Assembly (NCBI RefSeq): GCF_003937945.1
Contig: NZ_RSEC01000059.1
Coordinates: forward strand, 665,422 to 729,421
Source: Amycolatopsis eburnea
Lineage (GTDB): Bacteria > Actinomycetota > Actinomycetes > Mycobacteriales > Pseudonocardiaceae
DNA: 64,000 bases
Reading direction: 5' to 3'
In this document: one piece after another, positions 16,464-24,166 of the stretch
Layout: every line of letters begins with the position of its first letter
Position numbering within the stretch: the stretch's first letter is position 1
Notes under the pieces: model-generated
Told to the model about the DNA's origin: nothing
The model's input: the letters and a program-made list of their open reading frames with translations, nothing else
Databases searched by the model: none
Program-made: the position numbers and the translations under genes

Positions 16464-17440
16464 CCCTTGAGCGCGGCGACGGCCGCGTCGGCGAACTGCG
16501 CCATGGACTTGGGGCCGCCGAACATCCAGAGGGAGTCCGGGAAGCGGTGCACCTTGCCGCTCTTGACGAACGGGAGGTTCTGCCAGATCGCGTTGTTCGC
16601 CAGCTCCTGCCGGTAGGGGTCGCCGTCGGCGTTGTTGGCCATGTACCAGAACCGGACGTCGGGCAGCTTGGTCAGGCCTTCGACGTCGGCCTGCCCGAGC
16701 CCGTAGACCGGGTCGCCGTCCATCGGCCACGCGGTCTGGAGGCCGAGCCTGGCGAACACCGCGGACACGAGCGCGCCCTTGGTGTAGGGGCGGATGCTGA
16801 CCGAGCCGGAGGTGACGTAGGCGTCGGAGAACGCGACCTGCTGGCCGGCGGCGCCCAGCTTCTCCACCTCGGCCTTGGCCGACGTGAGCTTCTGCTCGAA
16901 CTCGGCCTTCAGCTGCGCGGCCTTGGCCTCGGTGCCGGTCGCCTTCGCGATCACGTCCAGGCCCGCGAACATCCCGGCGATCGGGTCCTTCGCGTTGCCG
17001 CCGTTGATGACGATGACCGGGACCTTCGCCTCGATCTGTTCGAGCGCGCCCTCGGTCACGCTGTCGGTGACGATCACCAGGTCCAGCCCCAGCGAGCCCA
17101 GCGTGTCGAGGCTCGGTTCGCCGCGGGTGCCGATGTCCTTCGGCGTGCCGTCGAGCTTCTCGGCGCTGACCCACTGGCCGTAGCCCTTGATGTCGGACAC
17201 GCCGACCGGCATGACGCCGAGCGAGACGAGGTGCTCGACGGCGTTCCACTCGGTCGCCGCGACGCGCTTGGCCGGGTGGGGCAGCTTCACCTCCTTGCCG
17301 CGCGAGTCGACGACCGTGACCGGGCCGGCGGTGCTCGGGGTGGCGGCGGTGCCGCCGGCGGGCTCCTCGGTGGTGCCGCAACCGGCCACGAAGACCGTCG
17401 CGGCCGCGGTCAGGCCGAGGATCATCCGGGTGATGCGCAT
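16460..17440 (-). CDS. Iron-siderophore ABC transporter substrate-binding lipoprotein
   Basis: 326 aa. A lipoprotein signal peptide ends in FVAGC, so the mature protein is anchored to the membrane by a lipid-modified Cys. The body is of the FepB/FecB class-III type with paired Rossmann-like lobes joined by a long helix (VAATEWNAVEHLVSLGV; DLVIVTDSV; GGPKSMAQFADAA). AGGAG stands 4 nt before the ATG at 17440. It follows the ATPase gene by 20 nt and overlaps the permease start. The ligand is probably a ferric siderophore, given the iron box upstream. Confidence 0.92.
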   Translation of the reverse strand: MRITRMILGLTAAATVFVAGCGTTEEPAGGTAATPSTAGPVTVVDSRGKEVKLPHPAKRVAATEWNAVEHLVSLGVMPVGVSDIKGYGQWVSAEKLDGTPKDIGTRGEPSLDTLGSLGLDLVIVTDSVTEGALEQIEAKVPVIVINGGNAKDPIAGMFAGLDVIAKATGTEAKAAQLKAEFEQKLTSAKAEVEKLGAAGQQVAFSDAYVTSGSVSIRPYTKGALVSAVFARLGLQTAWPMDGDPVYGLGQADVEGLTKLPDVRFWYMANNADGDPYRQELANNAIWQNLPFVKSGKVHRFPDSLWMFGGPKSMAQFADAAVAALKG

Positions 17441-17460
17441 GGTTCTCCTGTTTCGATGGG

Positions 17461-18294
17461 TCAGACCGACGCGGTTCGCGCTGCCGCGTCGTTGAAGCGG
17501 CCGACCGCGCGGGCGTGGATCCGCCCGTCGGCCGGGTCCCGCGTGACGTCGACGCGGATGCCGTAGGCCCGGCTGAGGTTCGCCGAGGTCAGCACGTCGG
17601 CGGGGGTGCCTTCGGCGGTGACGCGGCCGCCCTCCAGCAGGAGCACCCGGTCGGCGACCGCCGCGGCCTGGTCGAGGTCGTGCAGCACCACGCCGACCCC
17701 GACGCCGTGGTGGTCGGCGAGGTCGCGGACGACGTCGAGGATCTCCACCTGGTACCGCAGGTCGAGGAAGGTCGTGGGTTCGTCGAGCAGCAGCAGCGCG
17801 GTGTCCTGGGCCAGGCAGCTCGCGAGCCACACCCGCTGCGCCTGCCCGCCGGACAGGGCCTGCACCGGCCGGTCGGCGAGGGCGGCCAGCCCGGTCAGCT
17901 CCAGCGCGCGCTCGACGGCGGCCGGCCCTTCGGGGTCGCGGCCGCCCCAGCGGGACCGGTGCGGGTGCCTGCCGAACTCGACGAGCTCGCGGACGCACAC
18001 GCCGCCCGGCGCGGTCCGCTGCTGCGACAGCAAGGTGATCCGCTTGGCGATGTCCTTTCCGGACAGTGCGCGCAGGTCCGCGCCGTCGGCGAAGGTCACC
18101 GCGCCGGCGACCGGCGGGTGCAGCCGGGCCAGCGCGCGCAGCAGGGTCGACTTCCCGCTCCCGTTCGGCCCGATCAGCGCGGTCACGCGGCCGGCCTGCA
18201 GGGAAAGGGACGCGGCGCGCACGACGACGTCGCTGCCGTAGGCGACGTCGACCTCGCGGGCGTCGACACCGGCGTGGTGGGGGACTGGGGACAC
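17461..18294 (-). CDS. Iron-siderophore ABC transporter ATPase (FecE/FepC type)
   Basis: 277 aa. Walker A is GPNGSGKST (about residues 42-50), the Q-loop lies in ITLLSQQRTAPGG, the signature is LSGGQAQRVW, Walker B is LLLLDEPTTFLD and the switch His lies in VVLHDLDQAA. This order and the FLDLRYQ segment are typical of the FecE family. It is the first gene of the operon. The GTG start at 18294 has no clear ribosome site and lies only about 10 nt from the iron box, so the transcript may be leaderless or nearly so. Confidence 0.92.
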   Translation of the reverse strand: MSPVPHHAGVDAREVDVAYGSDVVVRAASLSLQAGRVTALIGPNGSGKSTLLRALARLHPPVAGAVTFADGADLRALSGKDIAKRITLLSQQRTAPGGVCVRELVEFGRHPHRSRWGGRDPEGPAAVERALELTGLAALADRPVQALSGGQAQRVWLASCLAQDTALLLLDEPTTFLDLRYQVEILDVVRDLADHHGVGVGVVLHDLDQAAAVADRVLLLEGGRVTAEGTPADVLTSANLSRAYGIRVDVTRDPADGRIHARAVGRFNDAAARTASV

Positions 18295-18304
18295 GCGAGA
18301 ACAA

Positions 18305-18323
18305 TAAGGTCAGGCTTACCTAA
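18305..18323. promoter_or_regulatory. Iron box (IdeR/DmdR-type operator)
   Basis: TAAGGTCAGGCTTACCTAA is a 19-bp interrupted palindrome that matches the TTAGGTTAGGCTAACCTAA type consensus at most positions. It lies in the promoter of the ATPase-binding protein-permease operon, so this uptake system should be repressed by the iron-loaded DtxR-family regulator. It is also 77 nt ahead of the divergent isomerase-type gene at 18400. Confidence 0.82.
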
Positions 18324-18399
18324 CTGCAAAGGTGGTGGTCGGCACATCGCGCGCGGTGATCACCGGAACACTCACGGGGGTCCGGGAGTTGACCACGAC

Positions 18400-19173
18400 A
18401 TGGACCAACTCGTGGATCGCACGATCGCCGCCCTCCGCGCCGAGCACGACGTGCTCGCCGGGCTCACCCGCACCCTCACCGACGAGCAGCTGGCCCGGAC
18501 CAGCGGTGCCGCGGACTGGACCGTCGCGCAGGCGCTGTCGCACCTCGGCAGCGGTGCCGAGATCGGCCGCGCGCCGATCCTGCGCGCGGCCGGGGAAACC
18601 GTGGCCGTCGAAGACAACCAGACGATCTGGGCCCGCTGGGACTCCTCCTCTCCGCGCGCGCAGGCCGAGGGTTTCCTGGAGCACAACAGCCGCTGGCTCG
18701 AGACCGTCGAGGCGCTCACGCCGGAGCAGCGGTCGTCGCTGACCGTCGACCTCGGCTTCCTGCCCGAGCCGGTGCCGCTGGTGACCGCGCTGGGCATGCG
18801 GCTCAGCGAAGTGGCCAACCACTCGTGGGACGTGCGCGTCGCCCTGGACCCGGACGCCGGGGTGGCCGACGGCTCGGCCGCCGTGCTGCTCGAGCTGCTC
18901 GCCGGGCCGGTGGGCTTCATGCTGAGCTTCCTGGCCAAGCCCGCCGAACTGGCGAACCCCGTTTCGGTCGCCGTCCCCGGCGGTGGCCTGGTGATCGACG
19001 ACGCGGTGACGGTGGTGTCCCACCTCGAAGCGCCGTCCGCGACGTTCGACGGCCCCGCGGAGGCGTTCATCCGGTTGCTCAGCGGCCGGCTGAAGGCGCC
19101 GTACGACAAGGGTGTCCGGGTCGAGGGGAGCGTCACGCTCGACGAGCTGCGCCGGGTCTTCCCCGGGTTCTGA
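18400..19173 (+). CDS. Maleylpyruvate isomerase/mycothiol-dependent (DinB-like) family protein
   Basis: 257 aa. The N-terminal four-helix domain (residues 5-150) has AALRAEHDVLAGL, WTVAQALSHLGSGAEIG and EVANHSWDVRVAL, whose His residues and acidic partner match the metal site of the DinB/MDMPI_N family. The C-terminal ~90 residues form a small alpha/beta domain usual in these proteins. Members use mycothiol with a divalent metal for isomerase or transferase reactions; the substrate here is unknown. I chose ATG at 18400 because the helix begins there, although the only ribosome site (GGGAG) is distant. It is divergent from the iron importer operon. Confidence 0.78.
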   Translation: MDQLVDRTIAALRAEHDVLAGLTRTLTDEQLARTSGAADWTVAQALSHLGSGAEIGRAPILRAAGETVAVEDNQTIWARWDSSSPRAQAEGFLEHNSRWLETVEALTPEQRSSLTVDLGFLPEPVPLVTALGMRLSEVANHSWDVRVALDPDAGVADGSAAVLLELLAGPVGFMLSFLAKPAELANPVSVAVPGGGLVIDDAVTVVSHLEAPSATFDGPAEAFIRLLSGRLKAPYDKGVRVEGSVTLDELRRVFPGF

Positions 19174-19181
19174 CGAGGTCC

Positions 19182-19217
19182 GGGACGCCAGGCCGGCGGT
19201 GACCGGCCTGGCGTCCC
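19182..19217. terminator. Perfect 15-bp stem-loop terminator between convergent genes
   Basis: GGGACGCCAGGCCGG (19182-19196) pairs perfectly with CCGGCCTGGCGTCCC (19203-19217) around a 6-nt loop. It lies in the 48-nt gap between the convergent isomerase-type gene (ends 19173) and hydrolase gene (ends 19222), so it can stop transcription from both sides. Confidence 0.85.
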
Positions 19218-19221
19218 CGGC

Positions 19222-19953
19222 TCACTTCAGGTGCCGGGCGAAGAACCGGCTCCCGTCATCGCCCTCGAACCCCGGGACGCCGGTGTGCCCGCCGGTGTTG
19301 GCGTGCAACGTCTTTTCCTTGGTGCCGAAGGCGTCGAACAGGTCCAGCGCCGCCTGCCGGTCGTTGCCTTCGTCGTCCCACTGCAGCTGGACCAGCAGGG
19401 GAGTGGTGACCTGCCGGGCCTCGTCGAACGTGCGGCGCGGCACGTAGCTGCCGGCGAACAGAACCGCGGCCGCGACGCGCGGCTCGACCAGCGCCAGCCG
19501 CACGGCGATGGCGATCACGCCGCCCGCGAACCCGACCGGGCCGTCGATCCCGGGGAGCGCGAGGAGGGCGTCCAGCGCGGCCCGCCATTCCGGGACCGCC
19601 TGCTCGACCAGCGGGAGGATGAGCCGGTCAACGACGTCGTCGCCGACCGGTTCGCCGGCCGCGAGCGCTCGGCGCAGGTCGGCGCGGGCCTCGTCGACGC
19701 CGGCCAGCCGGGGCCGGCCGCCGCTGCCGGGCAGCTCGATGGTCGCGGCCGCGTAGCCGTCGGCGACCGAGTGCCGGGCGCGGGCCGCCAGCCGCGGGTG
19801 CATCCGGTCCAGCCCGCCGGGGTGGCCGAGCAGGATCAGCGGGACCGGTCCGGGCGCGGACTCGGGCGTCCACAGGATGCCGGGGACGTCGCCGAGGGTG
19901 AAGCCGTGCTCGAGGACGCCGTCGCCGAGGCGTTGTTCCGAAGTGAAGTGCAT
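19222..19953 (-). CDS. Alpha/beta hydrolase (dienelactone-hydrolase-like) with altered nucleophile
   Basis: 243 aa with an alpha/beta-hydrolase layout: oxyanion strand ILLGHPGG, nucleophile elbow VGFAGGVIA, acid in LQWDDEGNDRQAA and His in ANTGGHTGVPGF. The elbow has Ala143 where the family's G-x-Ser-x-G serine is expected, so hydrolytic activity through the usual nucleophile is doubtful. GGAAGG precedes the ATG at 19953. A 16-codon open frame with a very strong ribosome site lies just upstream and the TetR gene lies beyond it, all on one strand. Confidence 0.82.
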   Translation of the reverse strand: MHFTSEQRLGDGVLEHGFTLGDVPGILWTPESAPGPVPLILLGHPGGLDRMHPRLAARARHSVADGYAAATIELPGSGGRPRLAGVDEARADLRRALAAGEPVGDDVVDRLILPLVEQAVPEWRAALDALLALPGIDGPVGFAGGVIAIAVRLALVEPRVAAAVLFAGSYVPRRTFDEARQVTTPLLVQLQWDDEGNDRQAALDLFDAFGTKEKTLHANTGGHTGVPGFEGDDGSRFFARHLK

Positions 19954-19998
19954 GGCCGTGCCTTCCGGGAGTGCTGCCGAACGGCGCTCCCGGGCGAC

Positions 19999-20049
19999 CT
20001 ATCGCCCGACCGTGACCCCGGAGAGGAGCACCCATGTCGTCTGGTTCAC
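19999..20049 (-). CDS. Possible 16-residue leader peptide
   Basis: GTG at 20049 is preceded by GAGGAGGTGG at good spacing, the strongest ribosome site in this neighbourhood. It encodes MNQTTWVLLSGVTVGR and stops at 19999. It ends 46 nt before the hydrolase start. A promoter for it would fall in the 83-nt gap after the TetR gene. It could be a translated leader that governs the hydrolase gene, or a small hydrophobic peptide in its own right. Confidence 0.4.
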   Translation of the reverse strand: MNQTTWVLLSGVTVGR

Positions 20050-20132
20050 GGGTACCACCTCCTCGGTCTCTCGCACGGCCCCCGGGACGGTAGCAGCAGC
20101 GGACGTCGTCCGCCAACGGGGTTTCCTCGCGA

Positions 20133-20744
20133 TCAGCTGTGACGGCGCAGGCCGTCGAACGCCACCGCGACGACCGCGTCCGCGATGGCCGGGGCCGCGG
20201 CGCCGCCGCGGGGGCGGTACCACTCGGCGACCGAGTTGACCATGCCGAACAGCAGCCGCGCGGAGACGTCCGGGTCGATGTCGGGGCGCAGGTCGCCGTC
20301 GGCGGCGGCCGCGCGCACCAGGTCCGCGACGATCCGGTCGAACTCCTTGCGGCGGGCCAGCGCCGCGCGCTCCACCTTGGTGTTGCCGCGGATGCGCAGC
20401 AGCAGCGTCACGAACGGCAGCTGCTCGATCAGGACGCCGACGCTCGCGCGCACGAGGTGCTCGAGCTTGTCGACCGCGCGGCCGTCGAACTCCGCCAGCG
20501 CGGCCGCTTCGGCGAACAGGCCGTCCAGCGCGCGGTTCACCGCGAGCCGCAGCAGCTCGTCCTTGCTCGGCACGTGGTGGTAGATCGCCGACTTCGAGAT
20601 GCCGAGCTTGCGGGAGAGGTCCTCCATGCTGGTGCCGTCGAAGCCGCGCTCGGTGAACGCCGAAACCGCCACCCGCAGCAGGGATTCCAGGTCGTACCCG
20701 GGCCTGCCGCGCCTGGCGGTCCGGTTCGTCGCGGTGTCGGCCAT
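20133..20744 (-). CDS. TetR-family regulator, PaaR-like
   Basis: 203 aa. The N-terminal HTH is typical (SAFTERGFDGTSMEDLSRKL, then GISKSAIYHHVPSKDEL), and the C-terminal helical domain ends VAVAFDGLRRHS. It is divergent from a thiolase and 3-hydroxyacyl-CoA dehydrogenase pair. The intergenic region carries a 22-bp palindrome close to the consensus reported for PaaR, the phenylacetate-pathway repressor that responds to phenylacetyl-CoA. That supports a PaaR-like role; no other paa genes lie in this window. Confidence 0.85.
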   Translation of the reverse strand: MADTATNRTARRGRPGYDLESLLRVAVSAFTERGFDGTSMEDLSRKLGISKSAIYHHVPSKDELLRLAVNRALDGLFAEAAALAEFDGRAVDKLEHLVRASVGVLIEQLPFVTLLLRIRGNTKVERAALARRKEFDRIVADLVRAAAADGDLRPDIDPDVSARLLFGMVNSVAEWYRPRGGAAAPAIADAVVAVAFDGLRRHS

Positions 20745-20819
20745 GCCGCCATTCTCGCAAGGCCGGCCGCCGGCCGATCACCCGGCGTGGCTTCCCGGCC
20801 GGGACGGCGACCCTTGCTA

Positions 20820-20841
20820 ACTGACCGAATGGCCGGTAAAT
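20820..20841. promoter_or_regulatory. PaaR-like operator
   Basis: The 22 bp, starting ACTGACCG and ending CCGGTAAAT, match the corynebacterial PaaR consensus as I recall it (ACT-N-ACCG half sites facing CGGT-N-AGT) at all but two defined positions. The site lies between the divergent TetR gene (start 20744) and the thiolase gene (start 20879), suited to control both. Confidence 0.6.
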
Positions 20842-20878
20842 AATGTGGGCACCCGGCTGGACGTCAAGAGGAGCGCAG

Positions 20879-22099
20879 ATGCCCGAAGTGTTCGTGGTCG
20901 ACGGAGTCCGCACCGCGCAGGGGCGCTACGGCGGCGCGCTCGCGGGGGTCCGCCCCGACGACCTCGCCGGTCTGGTGGTGCGCACCGCCCTCGCCCGCGC
21001 CGGTGTCCCCGGCGACGCCGTCGACGAGGTGGTCCTCGGCGCGGCGAACCAGGCGGGCGAGGACAACCGCAACGTCGCGCGGATGGCCGCGCTGCTGGCC
21101 GGGCTGCCCGACGAGGTGCCCGGCTACACCGTGAACCGGTTGTGCGCCAGCGGGTTGACCGCGGTCGCGTCCGCGGCGCAGGCGATCCGGGCGGGGGAGG
21201 CGGACGTCGTCGTCGCCGGCGGAGTCGAGTCGATGACCCGGGCGCCGTGGGTGATGGCCAAGCCGGGGACGCCGTGGGCGCGTCCGGGCGAGGTGTCCGA
21301 CACGTCGCTCGGCTGGCGGTTCACCAACCCCGAGTTCGCCCGGCACGACGCCGCGGTCGAACCGGGCGCCGGCCCCGAGGTGCGCAAGGTGACGCTCCCG
21401 ATGGGCGAGACCGCCGAAGAGGTCGCCCGGCTGGACGGCCTGACCCGGCAGGAGAGCGACGAGTTCGCGCTGCGCAGCCACCAGCGCGCACTGGCCGCGA
21501 TCGACGCCGGCCGGTTCGCGGCCGAAATCGTGCCCGTGCCGGTGAAGGACGGCGAGTTCGCGGTCGACGAGGGACCGCGGCGCGGCACGACCCTGGAGAA
21601 GCTCGGCAAGCTGCGGACGGTGTTCCGCGAGGACGGCATCGTCACGGCCGGCTCGTCGTCGCCGCTGTCCGACGGCGCCGCCGCGCTGGTGCTCGCGAGC
21701 GAGGACGCGGTCCGCCGCCACGGCCTGACCCCGCGGGCGCGGGTCGTCGCCGGGACGAGCGCGGGCGTCGCGCCGAACGTGATGGGCCTCGGGCCGGTCC
21801 CGGCGACGGAGAAGCTGCTCGCCCGCACCGGGCTGACGGTGGGCGACCTCGGCGCGGTCGAGCTGAACGAGGCGTTCGCCGCCCAGAGCCTCGCCGTGAT
21901 CCGCCGGCTGAAGCTGGACGAGGCGACGGTCAACGCCGACGGCGGCGCGATCGCCCTCGGCCACCCCCTCGGCTGCTCCGGCGCGCGGCTGGTCGTGACG
22001 CTGCTGGGCCGCCTCGAACGCGAAAACGCCCGGCGCGGCCTGGCGACCCTCTGCGTCGGCGTCGGCCAGGGCGTCGCGCTGCTGATCGAGCGCGTGTGA
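20879..22099 (+). CDS. Thiolase (acetyl-CoA acyltransferase, PaaJ/PcaF-like)
   Basis: 406 aa, full length for a degradative thiolase that cleaves 3-oxoacyl-CoA (3-oxoadipyl-CoA in aromatic pathways) to acetyl-CoA and a shortened acyl-CoA. The acyl-accepting Cys89 is in [32 protein letters not shown], the catalytic His in [13 protein letters not shown] and the second Cys in [11 protein letters not shown] complete the active site. GAGGAG precedes the ATG at 20879. It is followed after 11 nt by the 3-hydroxyacyl-CoA dehydrogenase gene, and both are divergent from the PaaR-like regulator. Confidence 0.93.
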   Translation: MPEVFVVDGVRTAQGRYGGALAGVRPDDLAGLVVRTALARAGVPGDAVDEVVLGAANQAGEDNRNVARMAALLAGLPDEVPGYTVNRLCASGLTAVASAAQAIRAGEADVVVAGGVESMTRAPWVMAKPGTPWARPGEVSDTSLGWRFTNPEFARHDAAVEPGAGPEVRKVTLPMGETAEEVARLDGLTRQESDEFALRSHQRALAAIDAGRFAAEIVPVPVKDGEFAVDEGPRRGTTLEKLGKLRTVFREDGIVTAGSSSPLSDGAAALVLASEDAVRRHGLTPRARVVAGTSAGVAPNVMGLGPVPATEKLLARTGLTVGDLGAVELNEAFAAQSLAVIRRLKLDEATVNADGGAIALGHPLGCSGARLVVTLLGRLERENARRGLATLCVGVGQGVALLIERV

Positions 22100-22110
22100 A
22101 GGAGGACGCC

Positions 22111-22968
22111 GTGAACCAGCACACCCCCGGCGCGGTCGGCGTGCTCGGCGGCGGCCGGATGGGCGCCGGGATCGCCCAGGTCTTCGCCACCCGGGGCGCC
22201 CGCGTCTCGGTGGTCGAAAGCGGCGCGGAGGCCGCCGAAGCCGCTCGCGCGCGGCTGGCAGACGGGCTGGCGAAGGCCGGCGACCGCGGGAAGCTCACGG
22301 ACGGCCCGGCCGAGGTGCTCGCGCGGCTGACCGTCGTCGACGGCGTCGGCGGCCTGCCCGCGGACGCCGACCTGGTCGTCGAAGCCGTGCCGGAGCGCGC
22401 GGACCTGAAGATCGACGTCCTGACCAAGGCCGAAGCCGTGGTCGGCGACCACACGGTGCTGGCGAGCAACACGAGTTCGCTCTCGATCGCCGAGCTGGGC
22501 GCGGCGTTGCGCGTCCCCGCCCGGTTCGTCGGCATGCACTTCTTCAACCCGGTCCCGGCGTCGAAGCTGGTCGAAGTGGTCCACGCGCCCGCCACCGCGG
22601 ACGGGGTCGTGCACCGCGTTCGCGAGTGGGTCCGCGACCTGGGCAAGACCGACGTGGTCGTGCGCGACTCACCGGGCTTCGCCACCAGCCGCCTCGGCGT
22701 GCTGCTCGGCCTGGAAGCGATCCGGATGCTGGAGGAGGGCGTCGCCGACGCGGAAGCGATCGACAACGCGATGGAGCTGGGCTACCGCCACCCGATGGGC
22801 CCGCTGCGCTCCACCGACCTGGTCGGCCTGGACGTCCGGCTGGCGATCGCGGAGTACCTGCACAAGACGCTGGGCGACCGGTTCGCTCCGCCGAAGCTGC
22901 TGCGGGACAAGGTGGCGGCGGGGGAGCTGGGCCGCAAGACGGGTCGGGGGTTCCACAGCTGGCCGTAG
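22111..22968 (+). CDS. 3-hydroxyacyl-CoA dehydrogenase (PaaH-like)
   Basis: 285 aa. The NAD-binding motif GVLGGGRMGAG opens the protein. ASNTSSLSIAELG, GMHFFNPVPASKLVEVV (catalytic His region) and the C-terminal GRKTGRGFHSWP follow. Its partner thiolase lies directly upstream, and AAGGAGG is ideally placed before the GTG at 22111. The pair would carry out the last two steps of a beta-oxidation-like sequence, plausibly in phenylacetate breakdown given the PaaR-like operator. The 3' end is one base from the convergent STAS gene. Confidence 0.93.
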   Translation: MNQHTPGAVGVLGGGRMGAGIAQVFATRGARVSVVESGAEAAEAARARLADGLAKAGDRGKLTDGPAEVLARLTVVDGVGGLPADADLVVEAVPERADLKIDVLTKAEAVVGDHTVLASNTSSLSIAELGAALRVPARFVGMHFFNPVPASKLVEVVHAPATADGVVHRVREWVRDLGKTDVVVRDSPGFATSRLGVLLGLEAIRMLEEGVADAEAIDNAMELGYRHPMGPLRSTDLVGLDVRLAIAEYLHKTLGDRFAPPKLLRDKVAAGELGRKTGRGFHSWP

Positions 22969-22969
22969 C

Positions 22970-23389
22970 TCACGGCGCGGCCGCCGCCCGCCGGCTCGCC
23001 GACGCCGCGCACAGGGCCAGCCGTTCGCGGGCGTCGGCCAGGGTCGGGTACACCGGCAGCTGGTGTTCGAGGTGCAGGGCCGTGATCGGCCGCCGCACGG
23101 AGTGCTGGTCGCTGGCGATGACGCACGGGATGCCCGCGGCGTGGGCTTCGGCCGTGATCAGCAGCAGGATCCGCAGGGCGGCGGCGGAGCAGAAGCCGAC
23201 CCGCGTCAGGTCGATGAGCAGGGCTCTCGGGCGCTTGAGCAGCTCGGCGTTCAGGCGCGCGAACAGGCGCTCGGCGACGTCCTGGTCGAGGTCGCCGACG
23301 GCGGCCAGCACGGTGGACTCGCCGGTCGCGGTGACCGTGACGGTCGTGGTGCGCCGGTGGAACCGGGCTACCGGGTCTGCACTGCGCAT
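22970..23389 (-). CDS. STAS-domain protein (anti-sigma factor antagonist type)
   Basis: 139 aa made almost entirely of one STAS fold: strands TTVTVTATGESTVLAAVGDLD, then the helix and RALLIDLTRVGFCSAAALRI, which aligns with the phosphorylation loop of SpoIIAA-type antagonists. A Ser is kept, but the usual DSSGL acidic residue is Cys. Such proteins bind an anti-sigma kinase in a phosphorylation-controlled way. ATG at 23389 is preceded by GGAGGTGGCAGG. No kinase or sigma factor gene is adjacent. An earlier ATG in frame would add 21 residues lacking family character. Confidence 0.78.
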   Translation of the reverse strand: MRSADPVARFHRRTTTVTVTATGESTVLAAVGDLDQDVAERLFARLNAELLKRPRALLIDLTRVGFCSAAALRILLLITAEAHAAGIPCVIASDQHSVRRPITALHLEHQLPVYPTLADARERLALCAASASRRAAAAP

Positions 23390-23504
23390 GGTCCTGCCAC
23401 CTCCGGTGTGGACGGCGGCTCCGCGGAGCCGAGCCGACGCGAAGAGCGTCACGGCTGCTGGCTGAACCGCGGGTAATGGTGCTCTTACCCAGAACCCGCG
23501 CGGT

Positions 23505-24104
23505 TCAAGCGGCCGGGTACTGGGACTTCTCGAGCAGCCGGGCCAGGTGGACGGCGTTGCGCACCAGCGTGGCGTTCGTGGACGCGACGGCTTCGGGCGT
23601 TTCGTCGAGGTCGTTGTAGTCGCCGCCCTGCATGGCTTCGCCGTTCCAGTAGGTGCCGCCCTGGGCCGGGATCGTGAAGCCCGTGTCGTTGAGGGCCTGG
23701 AAGAGATCGGCGATGATCTTGTGGGCGCCGTCCTCGTTGCCGACCGCCGCGGCGACCGCGACCTTGCCGAACATCGCCGGGCGGCCTTCGTCGTCCGTTT
23801 CGGACAGTTCGGCGTCGAGGCGTTCCAGGACGCGCTGGGCGACGCTCGACATGTGCCCGACCCACGTCGGCGTGGCCACGAGGAGGATGTCGGCCGCCTG
23901 GAGCTTGGCGCGGATCGAGGGCCACGCGTCGCCGTCGCCCATGTCGGCTTCGACGCCGGGCCGGACGTCGTGGTCCACGACGCGCACGGTTTCGCCGTCG
24001 ACGCCCTCCTTCGCGAACAGCTCGAGCAGCTGCGAAGTGATCAAGTCGCTGCTCGACTTCGCCGGTGAGGGCTTGAGGGTGCAGACGAGTGCCAGGACGC
24101 GCAT
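23505..24104 (-). CDS. NAD(P)H-dependent FMN reductase/flavodoxin-fold protein
   Basis: 199 aa. The N-terminal strand and loop MRVLALVCTLKPSPAKSSS matches the FMN phosphate-binding loop of NAD(P)H:FMN reductases; ATPTWVGHMSSVAQRVLERL and the later GNEDGAHKIIADLFQALND are typical of the flavodoxin-fold NAD(P)H-quinone reductase group. It should be a soluble flavoprotein reductase; the acceptor is unknown. Its stop lies on the right arm of a hairpin (GAACCGCGGGT near 23464 with ACCCGCGCGGTTC at 23494-23506) that could terminate transcription. Confidence 0.83.
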   Translation of the reverse strand: MRVLALVCTLKPSPAKSSSDLITSQLLELFAKEGVDGETVRVVDHDVRPGVEADMGDGDAWPSIRAKLQAADILLVATPTWVGHMSSVAQRVLERLDAELSETDDEGRPAMFGKVAVAAAVGNEDGAHKIIADLFQALNDTGFTIPAQGGTYWNGEAMQGGDYNDLDETPEAVASTNATLVRNAVHLARLLEKSQYPAA

Positions 24105-24166
24105 GAGTACCTCCGTGGTCGGCGTACGTCCGGGTTCCCCGCTCCGGCGCGGCCGAACCGGGAGAA

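Noticed and set aside
14208-16616. 802-residue plus-strand frame opposite the iron permease
   Set aside because: The product is Arg/Gln/Asp/His-rich without any fold-like pattern; the minus strand encodes a clear double permease.
16464-17381. Upstream extension of the iron permease frame to a 998-residue protein
   Set aside because: The extra part is out of frame with the binding-protein gene that occupies it; the GTG at 16463 with a 4-nt overlap is the natural start.
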